Positions 52,769-61,973 are shown, counted from the first letter of the stretch. The stretch: DNA of 64,000 nt from a bacterium (GCA_029945425.1 JAQSDV010000004.1:434436-498435); one strand, 5' to 3'. Notes: generated by a model not told the origin, from the letters alone. Translations and numbers: made by a program.

Positions 52769-53728
52769 TTGAGCCAGTTGCAGACAGCCTTCGCAGTATC
52801 CACCGCCGCAAACGCCGGCCTTTTTGCACAGATGTTCAATGACAGGATGGGAAAAGACATGACAGCCGACACCGCAACGAACACCGCAACGAACACCGCA
52901 ACCGATCTGGCACCGAAGCCCGAAACCGAAATTGCGAACGCAAGCGGCGGCATCGATTATTCCAAGGAAAAAGAAATTACGCAGGACGAGATGACCGACG
53001 AGTTGTTCGCGGCTGTGAAGCGCGGCGACCTGAACGTTGTGCAAGGCCTGACGCAGAACGGCAAGAAAAACACCGGCGTGAAACGCTCGAACGGCGTGAC
53101 GCTGCTGATCGCGGCCGCGCAGGACCAAAAAGACCATATCGCCCGCGAGTTGATGACCTATAAAGGCGTCGATCTGGGCGCAATGACCGATGCGGGCGTG
53201 ACCGCCGCGATGCTGTTCCAGACGAACGGCAACGTGGAACTGGCGCGCATGCTGATCGCAAAACTGTCGACCAACAACCTGCTGTCGATGGACGGCAACA
53301 ACGGCGACGAAGTGGCACGCTCCATGGGCGCGCACGGTTTGTCCGAAACGATCAAGCAGGCGCAGCGCGACGAAGAAGCAACCAAGGAAGAAGCCGAGCA
53401 TGCCGAAACCGAACATGGCAGCATGGCGAACAGCCTCAGCGCGACGATCCGCGGCTGGTTTGGCGGCGGCAAGGAAGAAGCGGAAATGACGCTGCTGCCG
53501 CTGACCCCGACCGACGAAAAGCCCAGCGCGGTTGTTGCCGAACCCGATCCGTCGAGCTTCAGCAGCAAGTTCACCAAATACATCTCCGGCATCTCGTCGC
53601 GCTTCTTCGGCCCGAAAGAGCCGGAAGCGATGTCGCTGTCGGCCAAGCCGGGCATGGAGCCGTCGCCGCTCACCACGCAGGGCGCGGTGCAGAGCTTCCT
53701 GAAACGCCTTGGCGGTCCGAGCATTTAA
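52769..53728 (+). CDS. Ankyrin-repeat protein with a TTG start, 319 aa
   Basis: The start is TTG at 52769, preceded by AGAGG (52759-52763) and the promoter described just upstream. Residues ~33-48 contain a short tandem repeat (TATNTATNTATD). Ankyrin-like helix pairs lie near 75-190 (ELFAAVKRGDLNVVQGLTQNG; TLLIAAAQDQKDHIARELM; AMLFQTNGNVELARMLIA). The rest is low-complexity with a basic C-terminal end. No signal peptide or membrane segment. It is probably a protein-interaction scaffold; the partner is unknown. Confidence 0.7.
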   Translation: MSQLQTAFAVSTAANAGLFAQMFNDRMGKDMTADTATNTATNTATDLAPKPETEIANASGGIDYSKEKEITQDEMTDELFAAVKRGDLNVVQGLTQNGKKNTGVKRSNGVTLLIAAAQDQKDHIARELMTYKGVDLGAMTDAGVTAAMLFQTNGNVELARMLIAKLSTNNLLSMDGNNGDEVARSMGAHGLSETIKQAQRDEEATKEEAEHAETEHGSMANSLSATIRGWFGGGKEEAEMTLLPLTPTDEKPSAVVAEPDPSSFSSKFTKYISGISSRFFGPKEPEAMSLSAKPGMEPSPLTTQGAVQSFLKRLGGPSI

Positions 53729-53747
53729 TATTTTTTGAAATCAGATA

Positions 53748-53780
53748 CAAAAAAACCGCCGGGGTCCGGCGGTTTTTTTT
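53748..53780. terminator. Bidirectional intrinsic terminator
   Basis: CCGCCGG (53756-53762) and CCGGCGG (53766-53772) form a perfect stem, with seven A before it and eight T after it. It serves the ankyrin gene on the left and the convergent gene on the right. Confidence 0.9.
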
Positions 53781-53799
53781 ATTCATCAGGCGGCGCGAT

Positions 53800-54207
53800 T
53801 TACGCGGCGTCGGTCTGTGCGGCTTTTCCCTGCCAGCGCGACAGCGTGACCAGCGCATGTTCCTCGCCGAATTTCAGCGCCTGCATTTCGCGCCAGACAG
53901 TGATGTAGGGATTGGCGGGCGACGGATCGACGCGCAGGATTTCGTGCAGGCCTTCGAAATTGATGTCGTTCAGGAACGGCAGCTGTTCGATCAGGCAGTC
54001 GCGCACGGTTTCGGCGTTATCCATGGTGACGCAGGCATCGGCCTGTTCATCCATCATAAATGCGACGAGGCGTTGCGGCCCCGCTTCGCCTTCGCGCGAC
54101 AGCGTCATGCCGGTCATGACCGACAGGATGGCGTTCAGGTGGAAATCTTTTTTGCCGTTATCCGCGCGGCGGGATTTTTCCGCCGGGGTCGTTACACGTT
54201 GCAGCAT
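53800..54207 (-). CDS. Hypothetical protein, 135 aa
   Basis: The protein is soluble and mostly helical, with a conserved-looking core (AFMMDEQADACVTMDNAETV; LNDINFEGLHEILRVDPSPA). There is no signal or membrane segment, and I recognise no family. GGTGATGAA precedes the ATG. It shares the terminator at 53748-53780 with the convergent ankyrin gene and lies 173 bases downstream of another leftward ankyrin-like gene. Confidence 0.6.
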   Translation of the reverse strand: MLQRVTTPAEKSRRADNGKKDFHLNAILSVMTGMTLSREGEAGPQRLVAFMMDEQADACVTMDNAETVRDCLIEQLPFLNDINFEGLHEILRVDPSPANPYITVWREMQALKFGEEHALVTLSRWQGKAAQTDAA

Positions 54208-54380
54208 TTCATCACCGCCGTTTCAGGAGCTGTTTTATCAGGTTTCCGAACTGGGAGTGATATTGCAGCCGATATGCCATTATGTCAAGCGAGTGCCGTG
54301 CGCTATTAAACTTAACGGTGTTTTGAGAAGCGATATCAACCGTATAAGCGGTCACGAATTTTACTGCATCGCACCAAACT

Positions 54381-55289
54381 TTACGGTGTCGGAGTCGCCA
54401 GTTTGCGCGACGGCTGCTTGTCGAGTCCCAGACCTTCATTCTCCAGCAACTGCGCCTTCAGGTTAAATTCGGGCGCGATCTGCTTTGCCAGTTTCGCGTT
54501 CGATGCGAGGAGGAAACGGCCGAGCGAAGTGTCGAGCTTGCCGCGGCTGTGCGTCAGCAAACGGTCGAGCGGCGTCCAGCCGAAACGGTCGGCCTCGTTC
54601 ACCAAATTCGGTTTGCGCTGCGACATCCAGCTGAGGAGGTCGAGTTTCGTTTCGTCTTCGTGGTGGCTGGTGTTGGATGCGATGCGGTGGAACAGCGTTT
54701 CGCCGCGCGCGTTTTTGATCAGCAGGAAATCGGCGTTGCCGGTCGCGGCCTCGATGTCGTCCAGCGCCGTCACCGTCAATTCGCGCGTGAAGGCGATATG
54801 GTGCAGCAGCGGCTGTGCCGGCTGCGATGCGTCGCGGCCTGTAACTGGTTGCGCCAGCGCATCGGGATCGAGCGCGAAAAAGTCGGCCAGCGTGACAGCG
54901 GGGCGCTGCGCGAGCAGGGAAAACAGCGGCGTGCGTTCGATGTCGTAACCGCGGTAATCGTCATATGCGTTGATATCGGTGTTGGGCGATCCCCAATGGT
55001 AGCCGAAATTAGGCGCGACGGCGGCGCGGAATTTTTCGGGTTCGCCCTCGAACAAAACTTTCAGCCAGGTCATCTGGTCTTTCGCATCCCCCATCGCGAG
55101 GATCTGGGACACAGGGGACATCATCGGGAATTTTTCGGGTACATCGAGCGCATCGATCGCGCCGCATTCGACGGCCTCGCGGAAATCATCGAAGCGCGCA
55201 CCGGCGATAATGCGGTTGGCGAGGTCTTTCAGCGACGACGGGACGCTTTCATCCGCCATCGCTTCTGCACGCGTCAGTCCATAGCTCAT
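54381..55289 (-). CDS. Ankyrin-like helical-repeat protein, 302 aa
   Basis: Starts MSYGLTRAEAMADESVPSSL. A GGAG (55298-55295) six bases upstream makes ATG 55289 a better start than the ATG or TTG 12-15 bases before it. Degenerate ankyrin units are visible near the C-terminal half (NARGETLFHRIASNTSHHED; NEADRFGWTPLDRLLTHSRG), the typical 'xGxTPLxxx' pattern. It is preceded on the same strand by the 480-aa ankyrin gene, 90 bases away, so they may be co-transcribed. No signal peptide. Confidence 0.7.
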   Translation of the reverse strand: MSYGLTRAEAMADESVPSSLKDLANRIIAGARFDDFREAVECGAIDALDVPEKFPMMSPVSQILAMGDAKDQMTWLKVLFEGEPEKFRAAVAPNFGYHWGSPNTDINAYDDYRGYDIERTPLFSLLAQRPAVTLADFFALDPDALAQPVTGRDASQPAQPLLHHIAFTRELTVTALDDIEAATGNADFLLIKNARGETLFHRIASNTSHHEDETKLDLLSWMSQRKPNLVNEADRFGWTPLDRLLTHSRGKLDTSLGRFLLASNAKLAKQIAPEFNLKAQLLENEGLGLDKQPSRKLATPTP

Positions 55290-55379
55290 CCGCCACTCCA
55301 TCAAGAATATGACAACCGAGGCGAGTTTAGCGGCTTTGACCCGCGAGTCAACTGTTTATGGCAATAAAAACAGGCCGGA

Positions 55380-56822
55380 TTAGTTATTTGCGGGCGGTTT
55401 GTTTTTAAAATTGGGGAATTTGGGCAATTCGGCGGCACCGTTGTCGTTCAACCCGCCCGGCTGCACGCGCGGCTTTTCGAGGCCGGGCTTGCCCAAGCTG
55501 TTGTTCCGCTTGCGCATCAGTTCGGGGTTGAGCGGCAGCTGTTTCTTATACTGCGCGCCCGCCACGATCAGGCGTTGCACGACGGGGCTGTTGCGGTCGT
55601 CTTTTTCGGCAAGGCGGTCCAGCACCGTCCAGCCGCGGGTGTCGGTAAGATCAGGATCCGCGCCGAGGTCGAGCAGTCGGTCGAGCACGGTCAGGTTCTT
55701 GCGGTCGATGGCGATATGCAGCGCGGCGCGGCCGTCTTTATCCACCGTATCGAAATTGATTTTCTTGCCCGCCAGATATTCGATGAAGGGCTGTTTGTCC
55801 TGCGCGACCGCGTAATGCAGCAGCGTGCGGCCGAATTCGTCGGTGACCGAAGGATCTGCGCCCGCATTGATCATCACGCGCGCAGCCGCCACAAATTTTT
55901 CATCGATGCGATAGGGCTGGCGGTCGGCGCGTCGGACGAGTTCGGCCAGCGGCGTGCGGCCGTGGATGTTTTCGTCATGCAGCAGTTCCGGCGCTTTTTC
56001 AATCGCCTTCAAAATCATCGACACGTTTTGCGTACGGGCCAAGGCATGAAGCACGTTGTTGCCGTTCGCGTCCTTGATCTTCAGCTCGCAGCCGCCGAGG
56101 ACGGAATTGAAGGTATCCGCCATCTCGAGGCGCGCGGCCATATGCAGCACGGTTTCGCCAAGCTGGTTGGCAGCGCCGATATCGGCCTTGAAAGCCAGCA
56201 TTTGCTGCAGGACTTTCGGGTATTGGGACAGGCGCTCTTCCTCCAGCATCATCATGTAGGGGGAAACGCCGTAATCGTTTTTCACGTTCGGGTCAGCGCC
56301 GTTTTTCAGCAGCTTTTCAACCAGCACGGGCTTGTCGAGGAAGGTGTGCAGCGGCGTGTTGCCGTTGATGTCTTTTTCATTCAGGCGCGCGTTGTTGGCA
56401 ACCAGCAGGTCGACGATGTCGGGGTTCGACGTCGTGATGACGTGCAAGGGCGTGCGGCCCTGTTCATCCTTCGCATTCGTATCCGCGCCCAGTTTGACGA
56501 GCGTGCGCACAAACGTCTCTTGAGATTGCATCACCGCGCGGTGCAGCGGCGTCTTGCCGGTCGCATCGGGCAGGTTGACGTCTGCGCCCGCCTGGATCAG
56601 CGCGACGGCGATGGAATGGCGGTCTTTATCAAGCGCAAGGTGCAGCGGCGGATACATCAGGTTGCCGCGCTTGTTCACATCGGCGCCCATCTGGATGAGC
56701 GCAACCACGGATGACAGGTCGTTTTCGGCAACGGCCTTTTGTAGGCGCGTGTAGCCGGTGTCCTGTACCTTGTTCGGGTCGCCCCGGAACATTCTTGAAA
56801 CGGCGTTGAAAAAGTTTTTCAA
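55380..56822 (-). CDS. Ankyrin-repeat protein, 480 aa
   Basis: About ten canonical ankyrin repeats span residues ~25-430 (GADVNLPDATGKTPLHRAV; GADTNAKDEQGRTPLHVIT; KINFDTVDKDGRAALHIAI; GADPDLTDTRGWTVLDRLA). The N-terminus MKNFFNAVSRMFRGD is amphipathic. The C-terminal ~60 residues are basic and Pro/Asn-rich. It is probably a cytoplasmic or exported binding protein. The start is a TTG with GGACGAAGA before it; an ATG ten codons later is an alternative. Its 5' side faces the protease-FHA operon across a divergent intergenic region. Confidence 0.85.
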   Translation of the reverse strand: MKNFFNAVSRMFRGDPNKVQDTGYTRLQKAVAENDLSSVVALIQMGADVNKRGNLMYPPLHLALDKDRHSIAVALIQAGADVNLPDATGKTPLHRAVMQSQETFVRTLVKLGADTNAKDEQGRTPLHVITTSNPDIVDLLVANNARLNEKDINGNTPLHTFLDKPVLVEKLLKNGADPNVKNDYGVSPYMMMLEEERLSQYPKVLQQMLAFKADIGAANQLGETVLHMAARLEMADTFNSVLGGCELKIKDANGNNVLHALARTQNVSMILKAIEKAPELLHDENIHGRTPLAELVRRADRQPYRIDEKFVAAARVMINAGADPSVTDEFGRTLLHYAVAQDKQPFIEYLAGKKINFDTVDKDGRAALHIAIDRKNLTVLDRLLDLGADPDLTDTRGWTVLDRLAEKDDRNSPVVQRLIVAGAQYKKQLPLNPELMRKRNNSLGKPGLEKPRVQPGGLNDNGAAELPKFPNFKNKPPANN

Positions 56823-57129
56823 TTCTTCGTCCCCGAAAAGCCATTAAATGACGGCCGTGATACCGGCGTAATCGATTGTGACGGCGTTTTGTGGTGATGC
56901 TGCTTTAACAGATTGAAAAGTTAGCATGGTTAACATCACGAGTCCATGCGGCTTCGCAAGCTTCCGAATAGAAAATCGCTGTGGGTGAAATTTTATTACA
57001 AAGTGGCATTGGTTTTCATAAGCGCTGCGCATTATATTGCATACAACTTGTCAACTGCAGCGTTTGTACTGAGAATGAAAATTACCTGCCATCCCGTGCG
57101 GGTTTTCAAGACAGCTTGAAGGACTTTCC
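56823..57129. promoter_or_regulatory. Divergent intergenic region between the ankyrin gene and the protease operon
   Basis: About 300 bases without a gene. A weak rightward promoter is visible: TTGGTT (57009-57014), 18-base spacer, TATATT (57033-57038). GAAGGA at 57117-57122 is the ribosome site of the protease gene. Confidence 0.4.
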
Positions 57130-58731
57130 ATGATCCGCTTCCCCCGCGCCCTGTTTATATTGTCCTGCTTCGCCTTGTTGTCGGCCTCGCCCGTCCGCGC
57201 GCAAGAAGTGACAACCCCCGCAGCGCAGCAAGAACTGGCACCCGAAGAACATGCGCGGGATGCCGCCGCGGCAGCCGGCGCGCCCGTGATCGATGCCCCC
57301 GATGATACAGAAGCCGCGGCAGAAGGCGCTGCCGCCATCGCGCCCGTCGCCGCAGCCAAGCCCGCGCCCGACATCACCGACGAAGCGCAGCGCATCTGGC
57401 AAAAACATGGCGAAGCGATTTATCAGGTGCAGGTGATCGACCTTGCATCGGACAAAAAGAACAGCATCGGTTCGGGATTCCAGTTCACCGCGTCCGGCAT
57501 GATGGCGACCAACTATCACGTCGTGGCGGAGGCCGTGCAGCGCAACGAAAGCAACCGCCTTGAATACCTCGACGAGAAAGGCCACCGCGGCAGCCTGAAA
57601 GTGCTGGTCGCCGATGTCGGGCACGACCTTGCGATTGTGCAGATGGACCCGCCCGGCCCCGATTTCGTCGAGCTTGGCAAATCCGACCTGCCGAAAGGAA
57701 CCAGATTATTCGCGCTCGGAAACCCGCATGACATCAGCTTCACCATCATCGAGGGCACGCATAACGGCGTCAGCCGCGAAAGCTTCATCGATAAAATCCA
57801 CTTCTCCGGTTCACTGAACCCCGGCATGTCGGGCGGCCCTGTGTTGAGCCATGACGGCAAGGTCGTTGGTGTCAACGTATCGACCGCCGGCAACTCGATC
57901 AGCTTCCTCGTGCCTGTCGAGCCGTTAAAACAACTGGTGGGCGAACTGGCCGCGCAGAAGCCCGGCTATGACTTCATCGCCAATTCCGCGCAATACATCG
58001 AAAACCAGCTGCTGGAGACGCAAGAGAAAGTTATCTCGAAACTGCTCGCCGACAAATGGGAATCCGTGCCCTTCGGCCCCTTCATGGTGCCGGGCCGCAT
58101 CAACAACGCGTTCAAATGCTGGGGCGACACGATGAAGGACGAGAACGACAAGCAGGCCTATGCCCGCTTCTCGCGCTCCACCTGCCAGAGCATGGACCGG
58201 CTGTTCCTCGATTCCGAATTCGACACCGGCATTTTCATGTACCGCTACGATTACCTGACCGCGCATAACCGCCTCGCGCTGCCGCGTTTCTACAGCTATT
58301 ACGAAAGCCAGTATTCGATGCCGCTCGGCCTCGGCGACGCGGCGGAGGAAAACGTCACCAATTACGACTGCAGCAATTCCTTCATCGACATGGTGGGGCG
58401 GCGCTGGAAAAGCTCGTTCTGCATCCGCCAGTATAAAAAATACCCGAAGCTCTATGACATGCAGGTTTACATGGCGCTGGTCGGCGGCGCGCGCGAAGGA
58501 TTCATGGTGACTCAGATTGCCGAAGGCGTATCCAAAGAAAACGCGCTGAAGCTGTCGCAGAAATTCATGGAGGGCATCAGCCTGCGCCAGACCGAAAGCG
58601 GCAAGTCGAAACCGACGACGCCCGAAAGTGCGCCCAAGGATGCGCCCGTGACGGCCAAGCCGCCGGAAAATGACCCCGCCGTGAAACCTCCGGCATCCAA
58701 AGCCCCAGTATTGGAAGAAGGTGCGAAATGA
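57130..58731 (+). CDS. Exported trypsin-like serine protease (S1C/DegP-like catalytic domain)
   Basis: This 533-aa protein has a signal peptide (FPRALFILSCFALLSASPVRA), an Ala-rich linker to ~80, then a chymotrypsin-fold domain with H130 (TNYHVV), D166 (HDLAIV) and S234 (GMSGGP). No PDZ domain is evident. The C-terminal half is Cys-containing and unlike DegP, so it may be a substrate or partner domain. The very end is Pro/Lys-rich. GAAGGA precedes the ATG. Its stop overlaps the FHA-protein start (ATGA), implying a joint function in the envelope. Confidence 0.87.
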   Translation: MIRFPRALFILSCFALLSASPVRAQEVTTPAAQQELAPEEHARDAAAAAGAPVIDAPDDTEAAAEGAAAIAPVAAAKPAPDITDEAQRIWQKHGEAIYQVQVIDLASDKKNSIGSGFQFTASGMMATNYHVVAEAVQRNESNRLEYLDEKGHRGSLKVLVADVGHDLAIVQMDPPGPDFVELGKSDLPKGTRLFALGNPHDISFTIIEGTHNGVSRESFIDKIHFSGSLNPGMSGGPVLSHDGKVVGVNVSTAGNSISFLVPVEPLKQLVGELAAQKPGYDFIANSAQYIENQLLETQEKVISKLLADKWESVPFGPFMVPGRINNAFKCWGDTMKDENDKQAYARFSRSTCQSMDRLFLDSEFDTGIFMYRYDYLTAHNRLALPRFYSYYESQYSMPLGLGDAAEENVTNYDCSNSFIDMVGRRWKSSFCIRQYKKYPKLYDMQVYMALVGGAREGFMVTQIAEGVSKENALKLSQKFMEGISLRQTESGKSKPTTPESAPKDAPVTAKPPENDPAVKPPASKAPVLEEGAK

Positions 58732-59699
58732 ACAAACGCCTCGTCCTTGAAATCACCAGCCATTCCGGCGACGGCGCGATCACGCACCGTTCCATCGAGG
58801 CTTTTCCCGCGACATTGGGCCGCGGGTATCACAACGACATCATCATCGGCGACCCGCATATCAGCGCGCAGCATGTGCGCATCGAATTCGACGGCAATGA
58901 TTTCGTGATCCACGATCTTGCTTCCGAAAACGGGCTGACCGTGAACGACAAGCATCACAAGGGCGCGAAGGCGCATTTGAAATCCGGCGACATCGTGCGC
59001 GTCGGCCTGACCGATATCCGCATTTTCGATCCCGCGCATCCGGTCGCCGCCGCGCGGCGTCTTGCGCGCGCGAACCCCTTCCTGATTTTCCTCAGCCGCC
59101 CTGTCGTCGTCTGGCTGTCGCTGTTTTCGGCGGCGGGTGCAGCGATCGGCTGGAAATACCTCGACAGCTGGACGCCCGATATCGGCGAGACGCTGACCGG
59201 CACCGGCATCAGCGTGGCAATCGCGATCCTGATCTGGTCTGCGCTGTGGGGCGTCGGCGGACGGCTGATCCGCCACAAATCGCGTTTCCGTAGCCATGTG
59301 GCGCTGGCCAGCATGTTCGTGGTTGCGACCTGCGCCGCTGCGATCCTGCAGGATTACATGTCCTTCCTGACCAATGACGGCGTGGCGGCAACGGCCAGCG
59401 CTTTCCTTGTGAACGCGGCACTGGTTATTGTGCTGCTCTACGGCTCGCTGACGCTGGCGACCGACATGCCCGCAAGACGCCGCCGGATCTGGAGCGGTTT
59501 TTTCGCGCTCGGCATGGGCATCGCGGCGATCGGCCTGTCGCAGCTGAACGAGGGGCGCTTTGACGGATCGCCGTCCTATTCCAGCGGCCTCGAGCCCTAT
59601 TTCGCGGAACTGGCACCGGCCGAGTCGCTGGACGGTTTCATGAAGGACAACGAGAAGCTGTTTGAATCCGATGTTTTCAAGACCGCGGCGTCAAAATAA
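58728..59699 (+). CDS. FHA-domain membrane protein
   Basis: This 323-aa protein has an N-terminal FHA domain with the conserved residues GR (31-32), SxxH (S46, H49) and NG (68-69), which binds phosphothreonine peptides. About four to five membrane helices follow (~115-270) and a periplasmic or cytoplasmic tail of ~50 residues. It is translationally coupled to the serine protease upstream, suggesting that a phosphorylation signal in the cytoplasm is linked to the envelope protease. No kinase gene is in the window. Confidence 0.85.
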   Translation: MNKRLVLEITSHSGDGAITHRSIEAFPATLGRGYHNDIIIGDPHISAQHVRIEFDGNDFVIHDLASENGLTVNDKHHKGAKAHLKSGDIVRVGLTDIRIFDPAHPVAAARRLARANPFLIFLSRPVVVWLSLFSAAGAAIGWKYLDSWTPDIGETLTGTGISVAIAILIWSALWGVGGRLIRHKSRFRSHVALASMFVVATCAAAILQDYMSFLTNDGVAATASAFLVNAALVIVLLYGSLTLATDMPARRRRIWSGFFALGMGIAAIGLSQLNEGRFDGSPSYSSGLEPYFAELAPAESLDGFMKDNEKLFESDVFKTAASK

Positions 59700-59739
59700 C
59701 CCTTTAATTTGAATGGTATAATCCTGGCCTGACTCTGTC

Positions 59740-59781
59740 TGGACAGAATTTTACATATTGTCTATAATGTTTACATTATAG
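59740..59781 (+). promoter_or_regulatory. Strong promoter with an operator-like palindrome over the -10 box
   Basis: TGGACA (59740-59745), a 17-base spacer and TATAAT (59763-59768). The -10 lies in the left arm of a perfect inverted repeat, CTATAATG-TTTA-CATTATAG (59762-59781), and the -35 overlaps another, TCTGTC-TG-GACAGA (59734-59747). A repressor binding either would block the five-gene operon that begins at 59817. Confidence 0.7.
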
Positions 59782-59816
59782 ATATGCGCGGGGGCGCATC
59801 GGGATAGGGGGAATTC

Positions 59817-60464
59817 ATGGCGTCATTTCCGGGACATATGGACCCGATCACCAAGGTTCTGGCCGAGGCGCTGGACCAGTTCGGCGACCTGTCGAACGCG
59901 ACCGTGACCCTGATCGACGACGCCGGCGATTTCAACCCCGGCAATGAAAAATCCGCGCAGCTGCTGGAGGTGTTCAACACGCCCGCGCGCGGCAACGCGC
60001 CGCAGGAAGTCACCATCGTCACGCGCTATCTGGGGCAGGACAGCGAACAGGGCAAGCTGCTGCTGGGCCCGTCGAAAAGTTTTGCAACGCCCGATGACAC
60101 GCCCGGCGAATTGCAAAAACGCTTCCGCGCCGTCAACCAGAAACCCTTCACCAATAAAATGTTCCCCGTCATCGCCGAGTTGATGGTGGAGGAAACGCCG
60201 CTGTCCGACACGATGCGCGGCGGCATGCGCGCGATCGTGATGGACCATATGCAGCAAGGCGGTTTCCGCGTCGATAGCGGCCTTGGCAACCTGCGCGATT
60301 TCGTCAACGGATACCTGACGCGCGAGATGACGCCCGAATGGGAACAGCGCCTTGTCAATAATTCGCCGGTGACGCAGGTCGTGAATTCGATGCAGCAGGG
60401 TGTGCAGGGCACCGTAACCGCGCCCCCAACCGCGCGCTTCACCCGCAAGGGGAATACGCCATGA
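59817..60464 (+). CDS. First protein of the five-gene tagged operon, 215 aa
   Basis: Starts MASFPGHMDPITKVLAEAL with GATAGGGGGAA as ribosome site. The protein is soluble and mixed alpha/beta with no known domain; a helical C-terminal half (MFPVIAELMVEETPL; FVNGYLTREMTPEWEQRLV) leads to the ending TAPPTARFTRKGNTP. That ending is shared with the next four genes. The stop overlaps the next ATG (ATGA). I recognise no family; I infer that it forms part of a complex or is exported with the others. Confidence 0.72.
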   Translation: MASFPGHMDPITKVLAEALDQFGDLSNATVTLIDDAGDFNPGNEKSAQLLEVFNTPARGNAPQEVTIVTRYLGQDSEQGKLLLGPSKSFATPDDTPGELQKRFRAVNQKPFTNKMFPVIAELMVEETPLSDTMRGGMRAIVMDHMQQGGFRVDSGLGNLRDFVNGYLTREMTPEWEQRLVNNSPVTQVVNSMQQGVQGTVTAPPTARFTRKGNTP

Positions 60465-61030
60465 CAGGGGCGCTGCATGACGGCGGCATGACGACAATCG
60501 AAATCGAGCCGGACACGCAGCGGAGCGCGGCCTTGCGCGAAATGCTGGAAGAACTGACGCTTCGCCCGCCTGCGGCCCATGCTGATCCTTTGCGGGACAA
60601 GATCTTTATCACGACCATGAACAACCCCCGCGATGATGACAAGGGCCGCGATATCGGGTTTCTGCCGGCCGCGGTGCTGGAGCGGTTCAAGCCGATCGAA
60701 TTCAAGCCGCTGGGCGATGAGGTGGCGGAGAAAATTGCGGCGCTTCAAATCGCAAAAGAGCTGGGCAAGCACAACCTGACGGAGCGCCAGCACAAGGCCG
60801 CGGAGCAGTTCCTGAAGCAGCAGCAGTATGCGATCGACAAGGCATCCGGCGCACGCGGCATCTTCAAGCGCATCAAGGAGTCTTTCGACAGTGCGTCCTT
60901 CAAGCAATTGATGCGCGAGAACAGCAACGAATGGTCTTTGAGCGAAATGTCGCAGGCGATCAAGGGCGGCGGCAAGGGCAATGTCCACGCCCCGACAACC
61001 GCGCGTTTCCGCAGCAGGGGTGCGCCATGA
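60461..61030 (+). CDS. Second protein of the five-gene tagged operon, 189 aa
   Basis: The start overlaps the previous stop (ATGA); an internal ATG at 60488 is an alternative. The middle is strongly helical (GDEVAEKIAALQIAKELGKH; RQHKAAEQFLKQQQYAIDKA). The ending is HAPTTARFRSRGAP, the operon's shared C-terminal motif. The segment just before it (FKQLMRENSNEWSLSEMSQA) parallels FMQLMQEHSAG in the third protein, so the tagged end may extend further upstream. No signal or membrane segment. Function unknown. Confidence 0.72.
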   Translation: MTGALHDGGMTTIEIEPDTQRSAALREMLEELTLRPPAAHADPLRDKIFITTMNNPRDDDKGRDIGFLPAAVLERFKPIEFKPLGDEVAEKIAALQIAKELGKHNLTERQHKAAEQFLKQQQYAIDKASGARGIFKRIKESFDSASFKQLMRENSNEWSLSEMSQAIKGGGKGNVHAPTTARFRSRGAP

Positions 61031-61584
61031 CGAAACCCAAGCAAACCAAGCTCACGTCAAAATTCAATGCGATGCTGCTGGCCAGCTCCGGCGCGGCCGC
61101 CATTTTCGCAGGCGCGGCGGCGATGCTGACGGCGGGCTTCACCCCCTATCCCCTGGTGCCGCCCGATTTCGGCAAGCCGGTCACGGATTTCCTGAAGCAG
61201 CGCCCGCTGACCGAAGATCAGGCATATGAGTTGCTGACGCAGGCGTTTGATGCGCAGCTGGACCCGGGTGCCTACAGCGGGCAGCAGCAACTCGCGGCGC
61301 GCTTTTATCTGCGCAGCGAGATGGAGGGTTTGCCGGGCATCACGCAATCGCTTTTGAAAAAGCCGGGCAACCCCCGCATGTTGCAAGAAGTACTGGAGCG
61401 CGTCGCCACCGTCATGGCGCAACCGGATTTCATGCAGTTGATGCAGGAGCACAGCGCCGGCGCGCGCCGGAAGCAGGATATGTTGTACGCGCAGGAAGTG
61501 GGAGCCGCTTTAGTCAGCGCCCATGCGCAGATCAAGGCGCCGCCCCGCGCCAGCTTCACCCGCAACCGCATGGTGACTGCATGA
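61027..61584 (+). CDS. Third protein of the five-gene tagged operon, membrane-anchored, 185 aa
   Basis: The ATG at 61027 overlaps the previous stop. It is the only member with a hydrophobic N-terminal segment (LLASSGAAAIFAGAAAMLTAGF), which may be a signal peptide or anchor. The rest is helical (DQAYELLTQAFDAQLDPGAY; VLERVATVMAQPDFMQLMQE). It ends KAPPRASFTRNRMVTA, with Ser replacing Arg in the shared motif. The stop overlaps the next ATG. No family recognised. Confidence 0.7.
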   Translation: MTKPKQTKLTSKFNAMLLASSGAAAIFAGAAAMLTAGFTPYPLVPPDFGKPVTDFLKQRPLTEDQAYELLTQAFDAQLDPGAYSGQQQLAARFYLRSEMEGLPGITQSLLKKPGNPRMLQEVLERVATVMAQPDFMQLMQEHSAGARRKQDMLYAQEVGAALVSAHAQIKAPPRASFTRNRMVTA

Positions 61585-61973
61585 CAACGGAACGCGCCTA
61601 TAAAAACGCACAGCGCATCGCAGGGTTGATCGATGCCGGAAAATTGTCCGAGAGCGATGCGCTGAAGAAAATCGCGCAGATCGTCGCGGAGCGCAACCCG
61701 AATTCGCCGAGGCCTGAACTCGGCGCCAGCCTGCATCTGCGCGACATCAAAAAACTGGCGCAGGACGGCCGCGTGCCGCTGCATCTGGGCCGTTTCCTGC
61801 AAAGTTTGCAGATGACAGCGTGGGTTGAACAGCTGGCGCCGCTGCATGATGCCGTACTGGCGCAGCAGGCCGGCCAAAACGCGGCAGACGCGGTGCGCAG
61901 CCCCGTGACCGGCGGACAAAGCGCGCCGCCGCCAGCCAGGTTCATCCGCAAAACGGGCGGCATGGCGCCATGA
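61581..61973 (+). CDS. Fourth protein of the five-gene tagged operon, 130 aa
   Basis: The N-terminal ~60 residues are helical (AQRIAGLIDAGKLSESDALK), then LHLRDIKKLAQDGRVPLHLG and a helix (FLQSLQMTAWVEQLAPLHDA). The ending is SAPPPARFIRKTGGMAP, again the shared motif. Start and stop both overlap neighbours as ATGA, so the whole operon should be translated as a coupled set. No known domain or signal peptide. Confidence 0.7.
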   Translation: MTTERAYKNAQRIAGLIDAGKLSESDALKKIAQIVAERNPNSPRPELGASLHLRDIKKLAQDGRVPLHLGRFLQSLQMTAWVEQLAPLHDAVLAQQAGQNAADAVRSPVTGGQSAPPPARFIRKTGGMAP

